A stretch of DNA of 64,000 nucleotides from Mycocentrospora acerina. Its lineage: Eukaryota > Ascomycota > Dothideomycetes > Pleosporales. Shown piece by piece: positions 53,246 to 64,000 of the stretch. The stretch is taken from NCBI GenBank assembly GCA_022701365.1, contig JAKUHH010000396.1, forward strand, positions 62,001-126,000, read 5' to 3'. A program made the translations under genes and the position numbers. Each line of letters starts with the position of its first letter. Positions within the stretch are counted from its first letter, which is position 1. The notes under the pieces were generated by a model. It was not told where the DNA came from. It made no database searches and was given only the letters and a program-made list of their open reading frames with translations.

Positions 53246-55981
53246 TGGCTGTTTGACACGTGAAATATAGAGGGGTGGAATTCAACAAGACCTTGGGTCT
53301 TAGGTGGTGGATCGGATGCATGTCATCAGGTGCTGTAAGAGAAGGGTGTTCCTAAATCGACGTCGCAATGCCAAGAATGCCGAACCCCCGAGTCAGCCTT
53401 AGGGTAAACAGGGCAACGTGCTCTTCACTTTACTTGACACCTCGAACACGAAGTTTCCACGAATTGAGTTTTCAAAAAGGCCGAAGGATAATGCATGTTT
53501 GCGTTGTATTCTCATTAAACTACTTTCTCACCGACTCGAAGTCACGTAAGACCGCTTAGGTATAGTGACTATAACTTGAGAGCGAGTAAATGGCGCAGTG
53601 ATCAGTCAAACTGGATCGTACAATACGCCAGAACAATCGAAACCCTCGTGATGCAGTTACAGAATCCCAGAGGTATTTCAAAACTTCCGCATCATGGTTG
53701 CAAAAGTTAAAAGTGAAGAGACGTCCTTCAACGGCTAGTCCGGAGCGTACTAGTCAACCTTTTTAGGCTAAGTTGAGATATTTACAGGGGTTGAGTTCGA
53801 TGCTTAGGTACAGACACGGTAAGCTTTAGGGATTTACATATCGATTCGGGAGCGCGATCAAACAGTGGATTTGAAATCTTACTCATTGCTGTGAATCACA
53901 AGGTTCTAATGATCTTAGCTAATTTATGACGAGGCTATTAAATGGTATGATCTTTAGCCAGACGGTGAAGAAAAATGTATAGGGTACACAAGCGTCCAAT
54001 AAGCACGCAATGCTGGAGGTGTGTGTATGAAGACATTAGTCATGTGTCAATGGAGCACACAATGCGGCAACTATTACGATATAGATTCCACATTGGCATA
54101 AAACGGCTGCAAATTCGCACAACTCCCCGCTAAGCAGCTAGGTATTTGAAACAGCCGTGGTGAGTACCGTACGCAAATTTTGTACCTGGCTAGGTATTCA
54201 CAAATGATGTGGTGTAAGAGTGGGTTGTGCTTGACACGATTTGCTGAAATAAAACCCACTTTCACGAGCGTGGGATTTTTTCTACAACATTTTTTTATTT
54301 CCATATAGAGAAACATCGCCAGCCAAGTGCTCAATACAGTTGACTAAGATTAAACCCAGATAGTTCTTACTTGCCGATTTTTCTGGAGATGCAGGCAGCA
54401 TTGAGAACACCTTTTTACATGCAGAGAGTGCTGCGAGTATCGACTGGCTGTTTCGCAGGGTAACATCGGTCAAAGGATGACAATGTGTTCGCAGCAGGCG
54501 AGGCAGCTCAACTATTACCATGGATGATCGTTAACGCCACTCCATGTATGAACCTTGCGTGGGCTGGGAGGAGCCGTGGCGCCAACGTGTATCGTGGGCC
54601 TGTTAAGTGGGCAATAGACAAACATGTGAAGGAAGGCAAAGCCGTTGTTTGTGACCGCTTCATGGCCGTCGGCCATGAGCAACGAGATAGGATGGGGATG
54701 GCGGACGCGGGATGGAGGCCTTTTCGTGATTTGCCCTGGAATGACAGCATTTGTCACGTTTGTCACGTTTGGAACCCGCACCCATAACCTTGGAGCGACG
54801 TCTTGAGCTGCCTCGGCGTCCCTGTCGTTTTACCGGGCGAACGCTCTTGAGAACCTTCTTCTGCTGCGATCGCCAATCGGCCAATCAGCCAATCGTTGCC
54901 AATGCGGAAAGATAACGTGGGGTCTATCAAAGTGGCGATAAGTTGCGCTTCCCTAGCGAGTCTAGAAGGAGACAAAAGTCCTATCGCGGTGTGCGACGGA
55001 TCAAAGCTTCTCCCAAGAACGCGCTTGCGTCTGGAGAAGGTCCGTTCGGCCAGAAAGCGCGAGCGAGTTGCAGGAGGTCTGACGAAAGGGTGTGAATAAT
55101 AATGCCCTGGAGTTCGGGATGTGTGGGGTTCTCGTTACGGTCCGAACGGCAGAGGGATTACAGAATCGCATTTGATCTTGAGGCGTTGTCCTTGGCCGAT
55201 GCCCAGAGGTTCAACAGAACAGCCCTCGATTCCGTGCGGCTTTCAGCAACTAGAAGCCTCCAGCAGCAGCCGCATACTTCCTGCAGACTTCTATGTGTGT
55301 GCTTGTACGACAGGGCTTGGACAGGCACGCAATAGGAAGGGGGGTGGCCTGCGGCGCCCGTTGAATGGTCGTGGAAATCCCACGCGCCCCTTGTCATTGG
55401 CGCCTTTCTGTGACGAATGCGTCTTATCTCTTGCTCCTGGCGGCCACGACACGGCCACACCACACCCCAATTCCAGCTTCCAGCACCGCCAGCAACCCCG
55501 TCCCTAAGATGACAGGGCTGACCTCTCCGGGCGCGGGAGCTAGCCCGCTACTAAAAAGAAAGAGTACCTGCACTCTCCATGGCCCGTTCTGCTGATGAAT
55601 ATCACGCTCCTTACTGCATCAAAAGTCCCGCTTCGCCTACGGGTACACGTCCTGACCCTTCGTAACCCGGTCTTTATCGTTGTGCGGCTACTGCCTCGGA
55701 TGCTCCCGTCTTTGTGCTTCTGATAGTGAGTTCCTGCATGCCTGCTTGCTTATCTCGTGCGCCAACCTCATCGCCCTGGTTGACGTTCACCGTTGCTTCT
55801 TCGTCTATGTCACAAGTCTTACCCCCACCAGCTAATGCTCCCCCCAGACTCTTGGCTGGGCCTACATTGCCCTCAAGAACACCCTCTCCCGGCTGTTCTT
55901 GTCGCATACCCTTTGCGACTTCCATGAGCCTTACATTACACGACACGGCATTTCACGACCACCGCCCTAGGTCGACTCCCG
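53246..55981. other. 2.7-kb region without a convincing gene
   Basis: 53246-54300 is AT-richer and unstructured; 54500-55980 is GC-richer with several short frames on both strands, none with a recognisable domain. The final 400 bp (C/T-rich) is probably the leader of the coiled-coil gene. The abrupt base-composition step near 54480 is visible by eye. Confidence 0.5.
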
Positions 55982-57718
55982 ATGTTCCATAGCAACGCGC
56001 CGGGCCTCGCCCACTCGCCTGGAAAGTCGGCAAGCGGTGACGAGGCGCAACTCCCCCGAGGCGAATGCGGCTTCATTGTACCAGAGACTGAGACTGGTAA
56101 CAGTGCACGCCAGCGCTGCTGCTGTCGCAGTTTCTACCCAGATCCAGTAGTGCGTTCTCGTTGTGGGTGCGGGCACCAGGCATGGCATCACGAAGCACAA
56201 CCAGTGTCTACTGTGTCAGTGGAGGAGTACATTCAGGTCGTAGAGCAGATGAAGCAACTGAAGCATGAGGTCAGGCGATATGAGAGTCTGGAGCAAAACT
56301 TGAAGCATGAACTTTTCAGGGAAAGAATGGCGCGAGAGGAGCATTTCCGAACGTACAAAGCGCTAGAGGCACGCCTGTACGGAAACATGCAGCTGTTGAA
56401 AATCTCCATGGACGACAGAATCGAGGCGGTGGTCGACCGAACGACTGAATTCAGTGACCAAATCAAAGCCGTCCAGGAGCGCCTGACAATGGTGGATGAG
56501 GTCACTATGGACCTCGAGAATAGGGTTGACCGGGTTGAGCACAGCAACGGCCTATCAAGAAACACAGTGTCGAGGGATATAACGCCTGTTGCTTCAACAC
56601 CCAGGGTACCTCTATCATCACCCCTCGCACAACCAGTTTCGCAGCTTCCGCTCCTCATGCAACCACAACACTCCCTTGGCCAGCTACCAATCCGCACCGA
56701 TAAGAAGTATCCCCAGTCATGGAGCGTCCGTGTAATTTTTGTGCCAAGAAAATCGCAAAGATTTGCGTTCAACCCAGATTCCAACGGTTACAGACGGTGC
56801 GCGTCCCGCAAGTTGCAACACAATCTTCATTTTCCGAGCCAGGACAGCGCCTCCTTTGTGCATCAGGTTGAGGTTGTATTTAAGGACGTCATCCGTGGTA
56901 GACCCTGGATGCCAATGACAGGTCATCGTCCAGCTGATGAACCTTTTGGTCGCATCAGTCTCACGCTACTTTCTCCAGACTTAATTCACCACAACTTATG
57001 GGACTATCCTTTTCTCGAAGATCACTGCATCACGCATGACAAGATGCAGGGCGACATTCTCTATATTGCTCTGCAGTATGAAGATGTGACTTGGCACGAA
57101 GTTCGACTTCTGCCTGCTGCAAATGGGGCCGATGAATCCTGCTGGAACCCTGATGACGAGCTTGATGGTGCGGCCAGATATAAGAGCCTGGATTCAGAGA
57201 TCATGTATGATTACCAGGATCCTCCTCCAACATATTCGTCTCGAACTCACTCCGTGGTGGATAGGGCGCCCTCCAAACTGGACGTCCTTGCCGACTCAGC
57301 CGCCATGCTAAGTCCAATCGAACGTGCGCAGACACAGTCATCACTTCACTCTTTAATGCGGAGTCCGGTCGAGCGCACACTTGAGCGGATGTCTACACAA
57401 TCGTCGTCCCAATCCAGCAGTTCTCGATTTTCACTAGAAAGGAGCAGTTTGCGGAGTTTTGAAACAGACATCACCGACGATGAACACCGCGACAAAAAGC
57501 CGAAGCTCAGAACAAAGCAAAGTTTACCCAGTGTCAATGGCAGTGGTCATGTACAGCAGCCAATGTATGTCTCAGGACGCTCCAAAAGAAAGATGCCTGT
57601 CAGGGAAAAAGGTCCCAAGGAACCGTTGCATTTTAACGTCACAAATGTGACCAAATGGCGACCTAACCTCTTGCATCCTCATTCATCTAAAGGCAAAGAA
57701 GTAGCTCACAACCAGTGA
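55982..57718 (+). CDS. Coiled-coil protein with N-terminal Cys/His motif, function unknown
   Basis: One exon, 578 residues. Residues 44-70 are Cys/His-rich (RQRCCCRSFYPDPVVRSRCGCGHQAWHH) with the spacing of a small zinc site ending CGCGH-x3-HH. About 80-190 is a long coiled coil (VEEYIQVVEQMKQLKHEVRRYESLEQNLKHELFRERM ... TMDLENRVDRVEH). 235-390 looks folded: WSVRVIFVPRKSQRFAFNPDSNGYRRC, then DLIHHNLWDYPFLEDHC, with many aromatics. The remainder is Ser-rich and disordered, with a PPPTY motif (YDYQDPPPTYSS) that could recruit WW domains, and a basic end. I do not recognise the family. The pattern suggests a cytoplasmic or nuclear scaffold with a metal-bound N-terminal knuckle. The start is the first Met of the frame. 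Confidence 0.7.
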   Translation: MFHSNAPGLAHSPGKSASGDEAQLPRGECGFIVPETETGNSARQRCCCRSFYPDPVVRSRCGCGHQAWHHEAQPVSTVSVEEYIQVVEQMKQLKHEVRRYESLEQNLKHELFRERMAREEHFRTYKALEARLYGNMQLLKISMDDRIEAVVDRTTEFSDQIKAVQERLTMVDEVTMDLENRVDRVEHSNGLSRNTVSRDITPVASTPRVPLSSPLAQPVSQLPLLMQPQHSLGQLPIRTDKKYPQSWSVRVIFVPRKSQRFAFNPDSNGYRRCASRKLQHNLHFPSQDSASFVHQVEVVFKDVIRGRPWMPMTGHRPADEPFGRISLTLLSPDLIHHNLWDYPFLEDHCITHDKMQGDILYIALQYEDVTWHEVRLLPAANGADESCWNPDDELDGAARYKSLDSEIMYDYQDPPPTYSSRTHSVVDRAPSKLDVLADSAAMLSPIERAQTQSSLHSLMRSPVERTLERMSTQSSSQSSSSRFSLERSSLRSFETDITDDEHRDKKPKLRTKQSLPSVNGSGHVQQPMYVSGRSKRKMPVREKGPKEPLHFNVTNVTKWRPNLLHPHSSKGKEVAHNQ

Positions 57719-59502
57719 AAAACTCTTTCGTCTCTTGCCATTTTCATATGTATCAGAAGTATATGATCTTTAGTTCAACTCGGCATTTAAGACCAAAAGA
57801 TTCGCACGGATACCCCACGGCGTTTTATTGGTAGCTTTACGCTGCACTTGGAAAACTCTACAGTTTGTTTTCTTCATGGGTTTCTCGATTCCGTCGATAT
57901 CTGGACCAGGATAGCTGAGATAGCGAACAAGATGTTTTTTCCACTACGGATAAGGTTTTACTTTTTATCATAGATAGCTTTACAGTGCAGCAAAAGGTTC
58001 CTCACGATACGTGCACTCAATGTACCAGTAGCAATACAAATTACAATTGATTCTCATCGACTCCACTTCACGCTGCAACGTGTCAATGTACAACAGTTGC
58101 GTAGTAAGAAAGACACCACATATATGGCCTATCGTACCTGGAACAGAGACGATACGATCACGTACAACCAACCTGGGGTAGTCCTTGTCTGCTATACCCG
58201 GCAGTGGGGACATGAAAGCTGGGGCTCCGATAACGTATCGACTCCCCGATAACCCCCATACGGGCCCACAAGCCAAGTCGGCTTTCCCGAGCTGGTTGCC
58301 AAGGCAAGGCCAGACCGCCAGGCACAGTAGTTACCCTATCTTGGTCAGTTGTTGCGTTGTACATCCGTTGTCGACTTCTCCATGACTTTTGGTTGGAGCG
58401 TAGAGTTTTTTCCCAATTTGATATATCAAAGCAAGACTTGTGACTAGCAAGACTGCAAGGAACGCCAGACTAAATCGAAAGTTGTGTGTTTCGTGATATG
58501 CTTGAAGTGGTGTAGTTGACTTGGTATACCTCACGATAAGTCACAAACAACAGGAGCAGCCCAAATGGTCGAGATGCCGAACCAAAATAGTCGAAATGCC
58601 GAGCCAAGAATAGTAACGATCACCTCTAACAGCGCGTTATCTCAGGTTACTTATCAATAGCTATTAAACTTCAATGGCCGGCCACGCAGCGCCATCGAAG
58701 CGTCACGGGAGGGGTTGGTTTAACGTTGACAAGCTTCACCTATACGGAACATTCTGCCCTATAATCTGTGTCGCGTGCTCTCAAGTGCCCGTTTTCAAGA
58801 CGGATGAGGTCTGTTTGAGTGCGGGGAAAGTGGACCCACTCCCGCTGCCGCACCGTCGTCTTCCGTCACCTCTCTTTGATATTTTGAAAACGTCTATGAT
58901 TGAGCTTCATGTCCAGCGTCCTGTGCAACAAACAAGCTCGTACGTCAGAAGAAGTCTTGTGGTGCCGTTAAAAGCTTGTTCTGTTGAATCAAGCCGATCT
59001 TGCCACAAAACCACTGGCGCTCTCTTATCAACCCGTCGACTCCTGCATGTCGATCCTCCTTCCTAGCAAGATGACGAACCACTGATGGACCCCCGCAACC
59101 ACACAAATGCTCCAGAAGCGGACTGGGGGCCTGCGGATTGGTTCAGGTTATCAGCGTGATACACAACGTCGAGTAGGCTAGCGAAGATGTGATGACCTTG
59201 CTTCGCTAATTGTCGATTCAAGGTGTGTATCTGGATAAGGCACACATTTTCAGCGCCATGTTACTCAACGCCCGTTTCTGCGGGGCCTGAATCCTGATCT
59301 GATACCTGATGTAACTGTGCAATACTCCCAGATGATCTCTCTATCTTGATCTCATCCTCCGTCGGCTTTCAAAACGACCATCAATTTATGATAGGTGTAG
59401 CTCGCCATATTGTGTCTTGACGCCATTGAGAGCCGACTGTACACAGAATCACAATCTTTAAACCGGAAAAGCTCTCTCAATCCTTAATCCTCAATCGCCA
59501 CC
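57719..59502. other. 1.8-kb intergenic region
   Basis: No supported gene. A 22-bp direct duplication (gtcgaratgccgarccaara) sits at 58568-58612. 59330-59502 is C/T- and A-rich leader of the MFS gene. Confidence 0.55.
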
Positions 59503-61180
59503 ATGTCAAACGATCCCGAGCTCGCAAAGAACGACCTCAAACCCACCATCTCCCCCACCTCATCCAAAGACCCCACCATCCCCATCGAAGGCACCAGCTC
59601 GCCCCCAAACCTCAACTTTGAGCACGAAAAAGCACTATGCTGGAAATTCGACCTGCGTATCCTCCCCATGCTGGCGCTCATGTATCTCTTCAATGCACTC
59701 GACAAGGGTAATCTGGGGAACGCAAAGACGGATGGCATGGACAAGGATCTTGGATTCAAGGGCAACCAGTACAACATCATGTTGTCGATATTCTACGTTC
59801 CATACGTTATCTTTGCGCCGCCGATTGGGATGCTGGGGAAGAAGTATGGGCCACATCGTGTGTTACCTATCATGATGTTTAGCTTTGGGAGTTTTACGCT
59901 GTTGGCTTCAAGTGTGTCAAACTGGAGTGGTATGATGGCGTTGAGGTGGTTTTTAGGTAAGTTGATCAGTTATGTTAAACACTAGTTCTCTGATGTGCAA
60001 AGGATGGTGGACGAGCCTTTTTAGATTTAGAAGAGTGGCTTCTCCAGCGTAGTACATTGAAACTAAAACTATCCAGGTATGGCGGAATCTGCCTTCTTTC
60101 CCCTAGTCATCTACTACTTGACTACGTTCTACCGACGTGGTGAGCTTGCTCGACGGCTGGCTATTTTCTACGCGGCGTCAAATATTGCCAATGCCTTCTC
60201 CGGTCTGCTTTCTTTCGGTGTGTTCCAAATCAAGTCATCACTCGACTCATGGAGGTATTTGTTCATCATTGAGGGGTCTTTGACTGTTACTTGTAAGTCG
60301 GCTTCGAAGCTTCGTACTTTCTTCGATTTCGAGACCAACGCTGACCGGAACAGTCTCCTTTTTCGCCTTCTGGTATCTCCCCAAGAATTCGTACGAGGCC
60401 AAGTTCCTAAATGAAGCAGAAAAAGAGCTCGCATTTGCACGCATCCAAGTGGACAGTTCGTCTGTTGTCAACGAAAAGTTTAACCTCAAGGAAGCCCTCG
60501 CCATTTTCAAAATGCCCGCTACGTACGGATTCCTCATCATTGAAATCTGCCTGGGAGTGCCCCTACAGTCCGTCTCGCTGTTTCTCCCACAAATTGTCCA
60601 GCGCCTTGGTTACGACAAGGTCAAAACGAACCTATACACTGTTGCGCCGAACGTCATAGGTGCTGTAGTACTGCTCATTCTGGCCTTTGCGTCCGATCTC
60701 ACAAGGCTCCGATTTCCATTTATTGCGCTCGGTTTCATCTTGACCTTTATTGGGTTCGTCATCTACGCTACGATTGACGTAGCCAACTCTCTCACTGTTG
60801 CGTATTTCGCGTGCTTCATGATGACTTGGGGCACGTCTGCGCCCTCTGTTCTCCTCTCCACGTGGTACAACAACAATATCGCGGATGAAAATCGTCGTGT
60901 CACGCTTACTTCGATTGGTGTGCCCCTTGCGAACTTGATGGGCGTGGTTAGTTCGAATATCTTTCGACCGCAAGATGCGCCAAAGTATATCCCTGCACTG
61001 GCCACTACAGCAGCGTTTGGCGCAACGGGGAGCCTGTGTGCGTTGCTGCTTGGTGCCTACATGACGATTGACAACAAGAGGAGGAATAAAAAGCAGGGTG
61101 TTAATCTGACGGCGAGTGATGTTAGCACGGAGAAGCTGAGGGATGGCCCGAAGAATCCTGACTTTAGGTGGTTTCTGTAG
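59503..61180 (+). CDS. MFS transporter, anion:cation symporter (Dal5/Tna1-like) family
   Basis: Exons 59503..59956, 60077..60292 and 60354..61180 give 498 residues, the family's usual length. The family imports small carboxylates and vitamins (allantoate, nicotinate, pantothenate, biotin precursors) by proton symport at the plasma membrane. Seen: hydrophilic N-terminus, then WKFDLRILPMLALMYLFNALDKGNLGNAKTDGM, the family signature before TM2; IGMLGKKYGPHRVLP (MFS loop 2-3 motif G-x3-D/K-x2-G-x-R); FLGMAESAFFPLVIYYLTTFY; SFGVFQI; and the second half with GFLIIEICLGVPLQSVSLFLPQIVQRLGY, WYNNNIADENRRV and SIGVPLANLMGVVSSNIFRP. About 12 membrane segments. Splice joins (GTAAGT donors) are in phase. 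Substrate not predictable from sequence. Confidence 0.93.
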
Positions 61181-61848
61181 AGATTCACTGTGCGACGTTC
61201 ATCCTTATGAGGCGAGAGGCCCGGATGCTTGAAAGGAGATGAAATTGTTTTGAAATTTGGAGCGTTACGTGTAAGTAGTCAGGTAGATAATCCCGATGCT
61301 CTTGAATTTACAGACGTGGTGACAACGTAATACATTTGTGAGGCTCCCCGACTCTCCACTGGTCATGCGTGCAAGTCATCCGCATGAGGATGACATGGAT
61401 GGCGAATAAGCAATTTGATAGCAACTGTAAAATATTCATTACATTGTAGTTTTACAACTTGCAGAATATCATGTGCTCAAACAACTCCAACAAAGAAAGC
61501 TGATCGTGGATGTGGCTTCATAGGAAGACCAGACTTACTTGAATAGCAAATCTGGGGCAATGGGGGCTCGTGCGACCGTGAACACCCGCATGACGCGCTA
61601 GCACTAGCGCAACATGGCCGTATCTTATCGGACCGCGACATCACCCAGCCTCACGCGCCTCACCCGAGTCACCCATCACGGGAGCAAGCTTGGAGCTATC
61701 TAGTAGCCCTGTCCGCAGCTCTGAAAGCTCCTTTTCCATTCACACAACCTCTATCCACCTTCAAACCATAGTATCTTCCTCTGTGCTCAGCACCAATAGC
61801 TTCGACAAGCCGGCGCGAGCTGTATCAACCGCGAGCAACTCACCCATC
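61181..61848. other. Intergenic, promoter of the SLC35F6-like gene
   Basis: 668 bp; AT-rich 3' flank of the MFS gene to about 61500, then a C-rich promoter and leader. No gene. Confidence 0.55.
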
Positions 61849-63195
61849 ATGGCGGTCAAGGCCCTGGTTCCGGTCCTTGTGGGCATGATGCTGTTGACAG
61901 GCTGCTGCAACACTCTGTTGACCAAATACCAAGTACACACTCACGATAGTAGCTCGTCATGTGCTCCCTTGCTAACTAGCTCTCCTAACAGGACATGCAA
62001 TGTGTGAAGAACTGCGACTCGCCCTCGCCCAAATACCGCGAACACTTTGAACAGCCTGTGCTCCAGACCCTGCAGATGTTTATTGGCGAAATGGGCTGCT
62101 GGCTCGTCATCGGCGTCTTCTCACTGTGGCAGCGATATGCTAGTCACAGGGCAGGTTACGAGGCTATCCCGAACAACCCAAGCACCGGTGACTCTGCTAC
62201 GCTGGGATCAGACGAAAGCGACACAGCTGAGATTGCTAACCCGCTGAAGCCTGCGCACCCAGATGATGAGGGCAGAATACCGCTTGAGGGCAAGAACATC
62301 TTCTTGTTGGCACTGCCTGCGTGCTGTGACATCGCGGGTACGACGCTCATGAACGTTGGCCTGTTGTTTGTGGCTGCTAGTATCTACCAGATGACCAGAG
62401 GCGCGTTGGTTCTGTTCGTCGGTCTCTTCAGTGTCTGGTTCTTGAAGCGCCATCTTGGAGTGTACAAGTGGTTCTCCCTGTTCGTTGTTGTATTCGGTGT
62501 CGGAATTGTTGGACTCGCGGGGGCGACCACCAAAGACGACAAGGCAACACCATCACACCAGTCTATTCACGCGACGGCCACAGACCCGATCAAGTCACAG
62601 GCTGTCATGACAGTCATTGGCATTATGCTCATCGCAGGCGCGCAGATCTTCACCGCTACACAGTTTGTGCTCGAGGAGAAGATCATGGCCAAGTATGCCA
62701 TGGAGCCGATCAGGGTTGTTGGCTGGGAAGGTCTGTTTGGGTTCTTGGTCACACTTGTGGGAATGATCGTCCTGCACTTTTCCATCGGGACTGGATACTT
62801 CAACGCAAAGGAGGGCTTTTACCAGATGACGCACTCCCGCGCCATTGCTGTGTCGTCCATTTTGATCATGATTAGCATTGGGTATGTTGTTTGCTTTCTC
62901 CTACTCAGATTTCCTACTAACGCAACTCAGCGGCTTCAACTTCTTCGGTCTTTCCGTGACCCGCACCGTTTCCGCTACATCGCGCTCCACCATCGATACC
63001 TGCCGCACTCTGTTTATCTGGGTCTTCAGTCTTGGTCTTGGCTGGGAGACATTCAAGTGGCTGCAGGTTGTGGGTTTTGCAGCGCTGGTGTACGGCACAT
63101 TCTTGTTCAACGACCTCATTCGCCCGCCGTTCAAGGCATGGGTGGAGAGGAAGCCTGAGCCGCTCCTGGTCGAGGACCCCATTGAGCATCACTAG
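61849..63195 (+). CDS. SLC35F6-like drug/metabolite-superfamily membrane protein
   Basis: Exons 61849..61932, 61992..62881 and 62931..63195 give 412 residues. Joins: GTACAC/CAG (phase 0) and GTATGT/CAG (phase 2). The family are ten-segment membrane proteins of the nucleotide-sugar transporter group; the human member is reported at lysosomes and mitochondria, and fungal substrate is unknown. Seen: the N-terminal signature VPVLVGMMLLTGCCNTLLTKYQDMQCVKNC, then FEQPVLQTLQMFIGEMGCWLV; an acidic loop (TLGSDESDTAEIANP); PACCDIAGTTLMNVGLLFVAASIYQMTRGALVLFVGLFSVWFL, the DMT core; GIMLIAGAQIFTATQFVLEEKI; and the last segments with SVTRTVSATSRSTIDTCRTLFIWVFSLGLGWE. Start chosen because it places the first membrane helix at residue 2. 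Confidence 0.9.
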
Positions 63196-63603
63196 TGGAG
63201 TAGGAAGTGGGGAGTAGAAGGGAGTTCATGTATGGAGACAGGTACAGGTGTGCATCTGGGATAGTGAGTTATGGCGTTCAGCGGTTGCTTTGGAGACATT
63301 GAAGGCAGTTTGAGCGCAGCTAGAACAAGACATTACAGCAACCAACTGATCTCACCACGTGATGACCACTCTTCCTGCCGATGAAGACGTGCTGCAGTTC
63401 GCACGGAGTTGTCAGTGAACCGCTCTGGTGGGGTGTGGCTGCTGGCGGTGGCTAGTGCATGGTCCGTGCCTGGCTCACACTCGCTTAGCGATCGTAAAAT
63501 GATAGCACTCCATCATCGCGAATTCACGACAACGACAACACGGCTTTTCCTGATTTCTGAATCCCACCGGAGGTTCAGATACGCTAACCGACAGTCCGAC
63601 AAA
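63196..63603. promoter_or_regulatory. Promoter of rps3
   Basis: 408 bp. It contains CCACGTGATG with CACGTG at 63356-63361, about 245 bp before the rps3 ATG, and a purine-balanced leader with acaacgacaacac before the start. No TATA seen. Confidence 0.5.
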
Positions 63604-64000
63604 ATGGCCACTACCCAGGGAGCTATGTACGTCTTGCTGCGGCACGGGGAATTTTTGAAGAACAGCGACTAACGAGATGCAGTTCCAAGAGGAGGAAGTT
63701 CGTCGCTGGTATGATACACCCTTCCCTGCACCGCGAGAGACATGGGGGATGCTAGAATGGCCATGGAGGCGTGGAAGACGAGGAAACACGTGCTGCCTGT
63801 ACAAGTGGCGGGCACAATGATCGATAGACGGCGCGCGAGAAACGACACGCACACACGCACACAGCGCACTCTGAACATCCCGCTAACATTGCCTCCCAGA
63901 CGGTGTTTTCTATGCCGAGCTGAACGAGTTCTTCCAGCGCGAGCTGGCTGAGGAGGGCTACTCGGGCGTCGAGGTCCGCGTTACCCCCACCGTCACCGAC
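63604..64000 (+). CDS. rps3: 40S ribosomal protein uS3 (RPS3), 5' part (runs off the right edge)
   Basis: Exons 63604..63626, 63683..63708 and 63900..(beyond 64000). Removing the introns (GTACGT...CAG; GTATGA...CAG) gives MATTQGAISKRRKFVADGVFYAELNEFFQRELAEEGYSGVEVRVTPTVTD, almost identical to the start of fungal uS3. uS3 sits at the mRNA entry of the small ribosomal subunit; the KH domain starts just where the window ends. Two very short leading exons (23 and 26 nt) and an introduced 191-nt second intron are typical of ribosomal protein genes in filamentous fungi. Confidence 0.97.

Noticed and set aside
58674..59066. 130-codon + strand frame
   Set aside because: No recognisable family and no splice continuation; coding potential not supported.

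Overview
The window is nuclear DNA of a filamentous ascomycete (Pezizomycotina, most likely Dothideomycetes/Pleosporales). The basis is the short spliceosomal introns (about 50-130 nt) with GTRNGT donors and CTAAC-type branch points, the short intergenic spaces with genes on both strands, and recognisable fungal families (Sls1, Pal1, fungal NT-C2, Whi5/Nrm1-like, a homeobox plus C2H2 regulator, a Zn2Cys6 regulator). The order within the phylum is inference. Nearly all exon joins given here were worked out by hand from splice signals, phase and family fit.

Layout. 0-6.4 kb: SLS1 (partial, -), an NT-C2 protein (-), tRNA adenosine deaminase TAD1 (+) and a RecA/Rad51-like protein with an unusual P-loop (-). 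6.4-8.2 kb: a gene-free block of short tandem repeats. 8.2-12 kb: Pal1 (-) and MED31 (+). 12-14.5 kb: an FAD monooxygenase (-) bracketed by two minisatellite-like arrays. 14.5-22.4 kb: a TBC Rab-GAP (+), a 24-residue Cys-rich metallothionein-like peptide (-), a Whi5/Nrm1-like G1/S repressor (-) with ACGCGT boxes upstream, and a disordered protein ending in a CaaX box (+). 22.8-25.7 kb: a 950-residue protein of unknown function (-). 25.7-28.7 kb: no convincing gene. 28.7-35.2 kb: ferric reductase (+), an assembly gap inside poly-C, a Nudix hydrolase (-), an intron-containing tRNA-Arg(ACG) (+) and a secreted M14 carboxypeptidase (-) with a 16-nt microexon. 36.7-43.3 kb: a homeobox/C2H2 regulator (-), UTP15 (+) and mitoribosomal uL22m (-). 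44-53.2 kb: PRP24/SART3 (+), a small C2H2 protein (+) and a seven-exon Zn2Cys6 regulator (-). 53.2-56 kb: no convincing gene. 56-64 kb: a coiled-coil protein of unknown function (+), a Dal5-type MFS transporter (+), an SLC35F6-like transporter (+) and the start of RPS3 (+).

There is no biosynthetic cluster or operon-like set. Most genes are core housekeeping: RNA processing and translation (TAD1, tRNA-Arg, UTP15, PRP24, uL22m, RPS3), mitochondrial expression (SLS1, uL22m), transcription and cell cycle (MED31, Whi5/Nrm1-like), and trafficking and polarity (TBC, Pal1, NT-C2). Accessory flavour comes from the FAD monooxygenase between repeat arrays, the ferric reductase, the transporters and the regulators. 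The items I would check first are the tiny metallothionein-like gene, the 13 x 25 bp indel-free minisatellite, the tRNA intron, the altered P-loop of the RecA-like protein, and the CaaX/PPxY protein.
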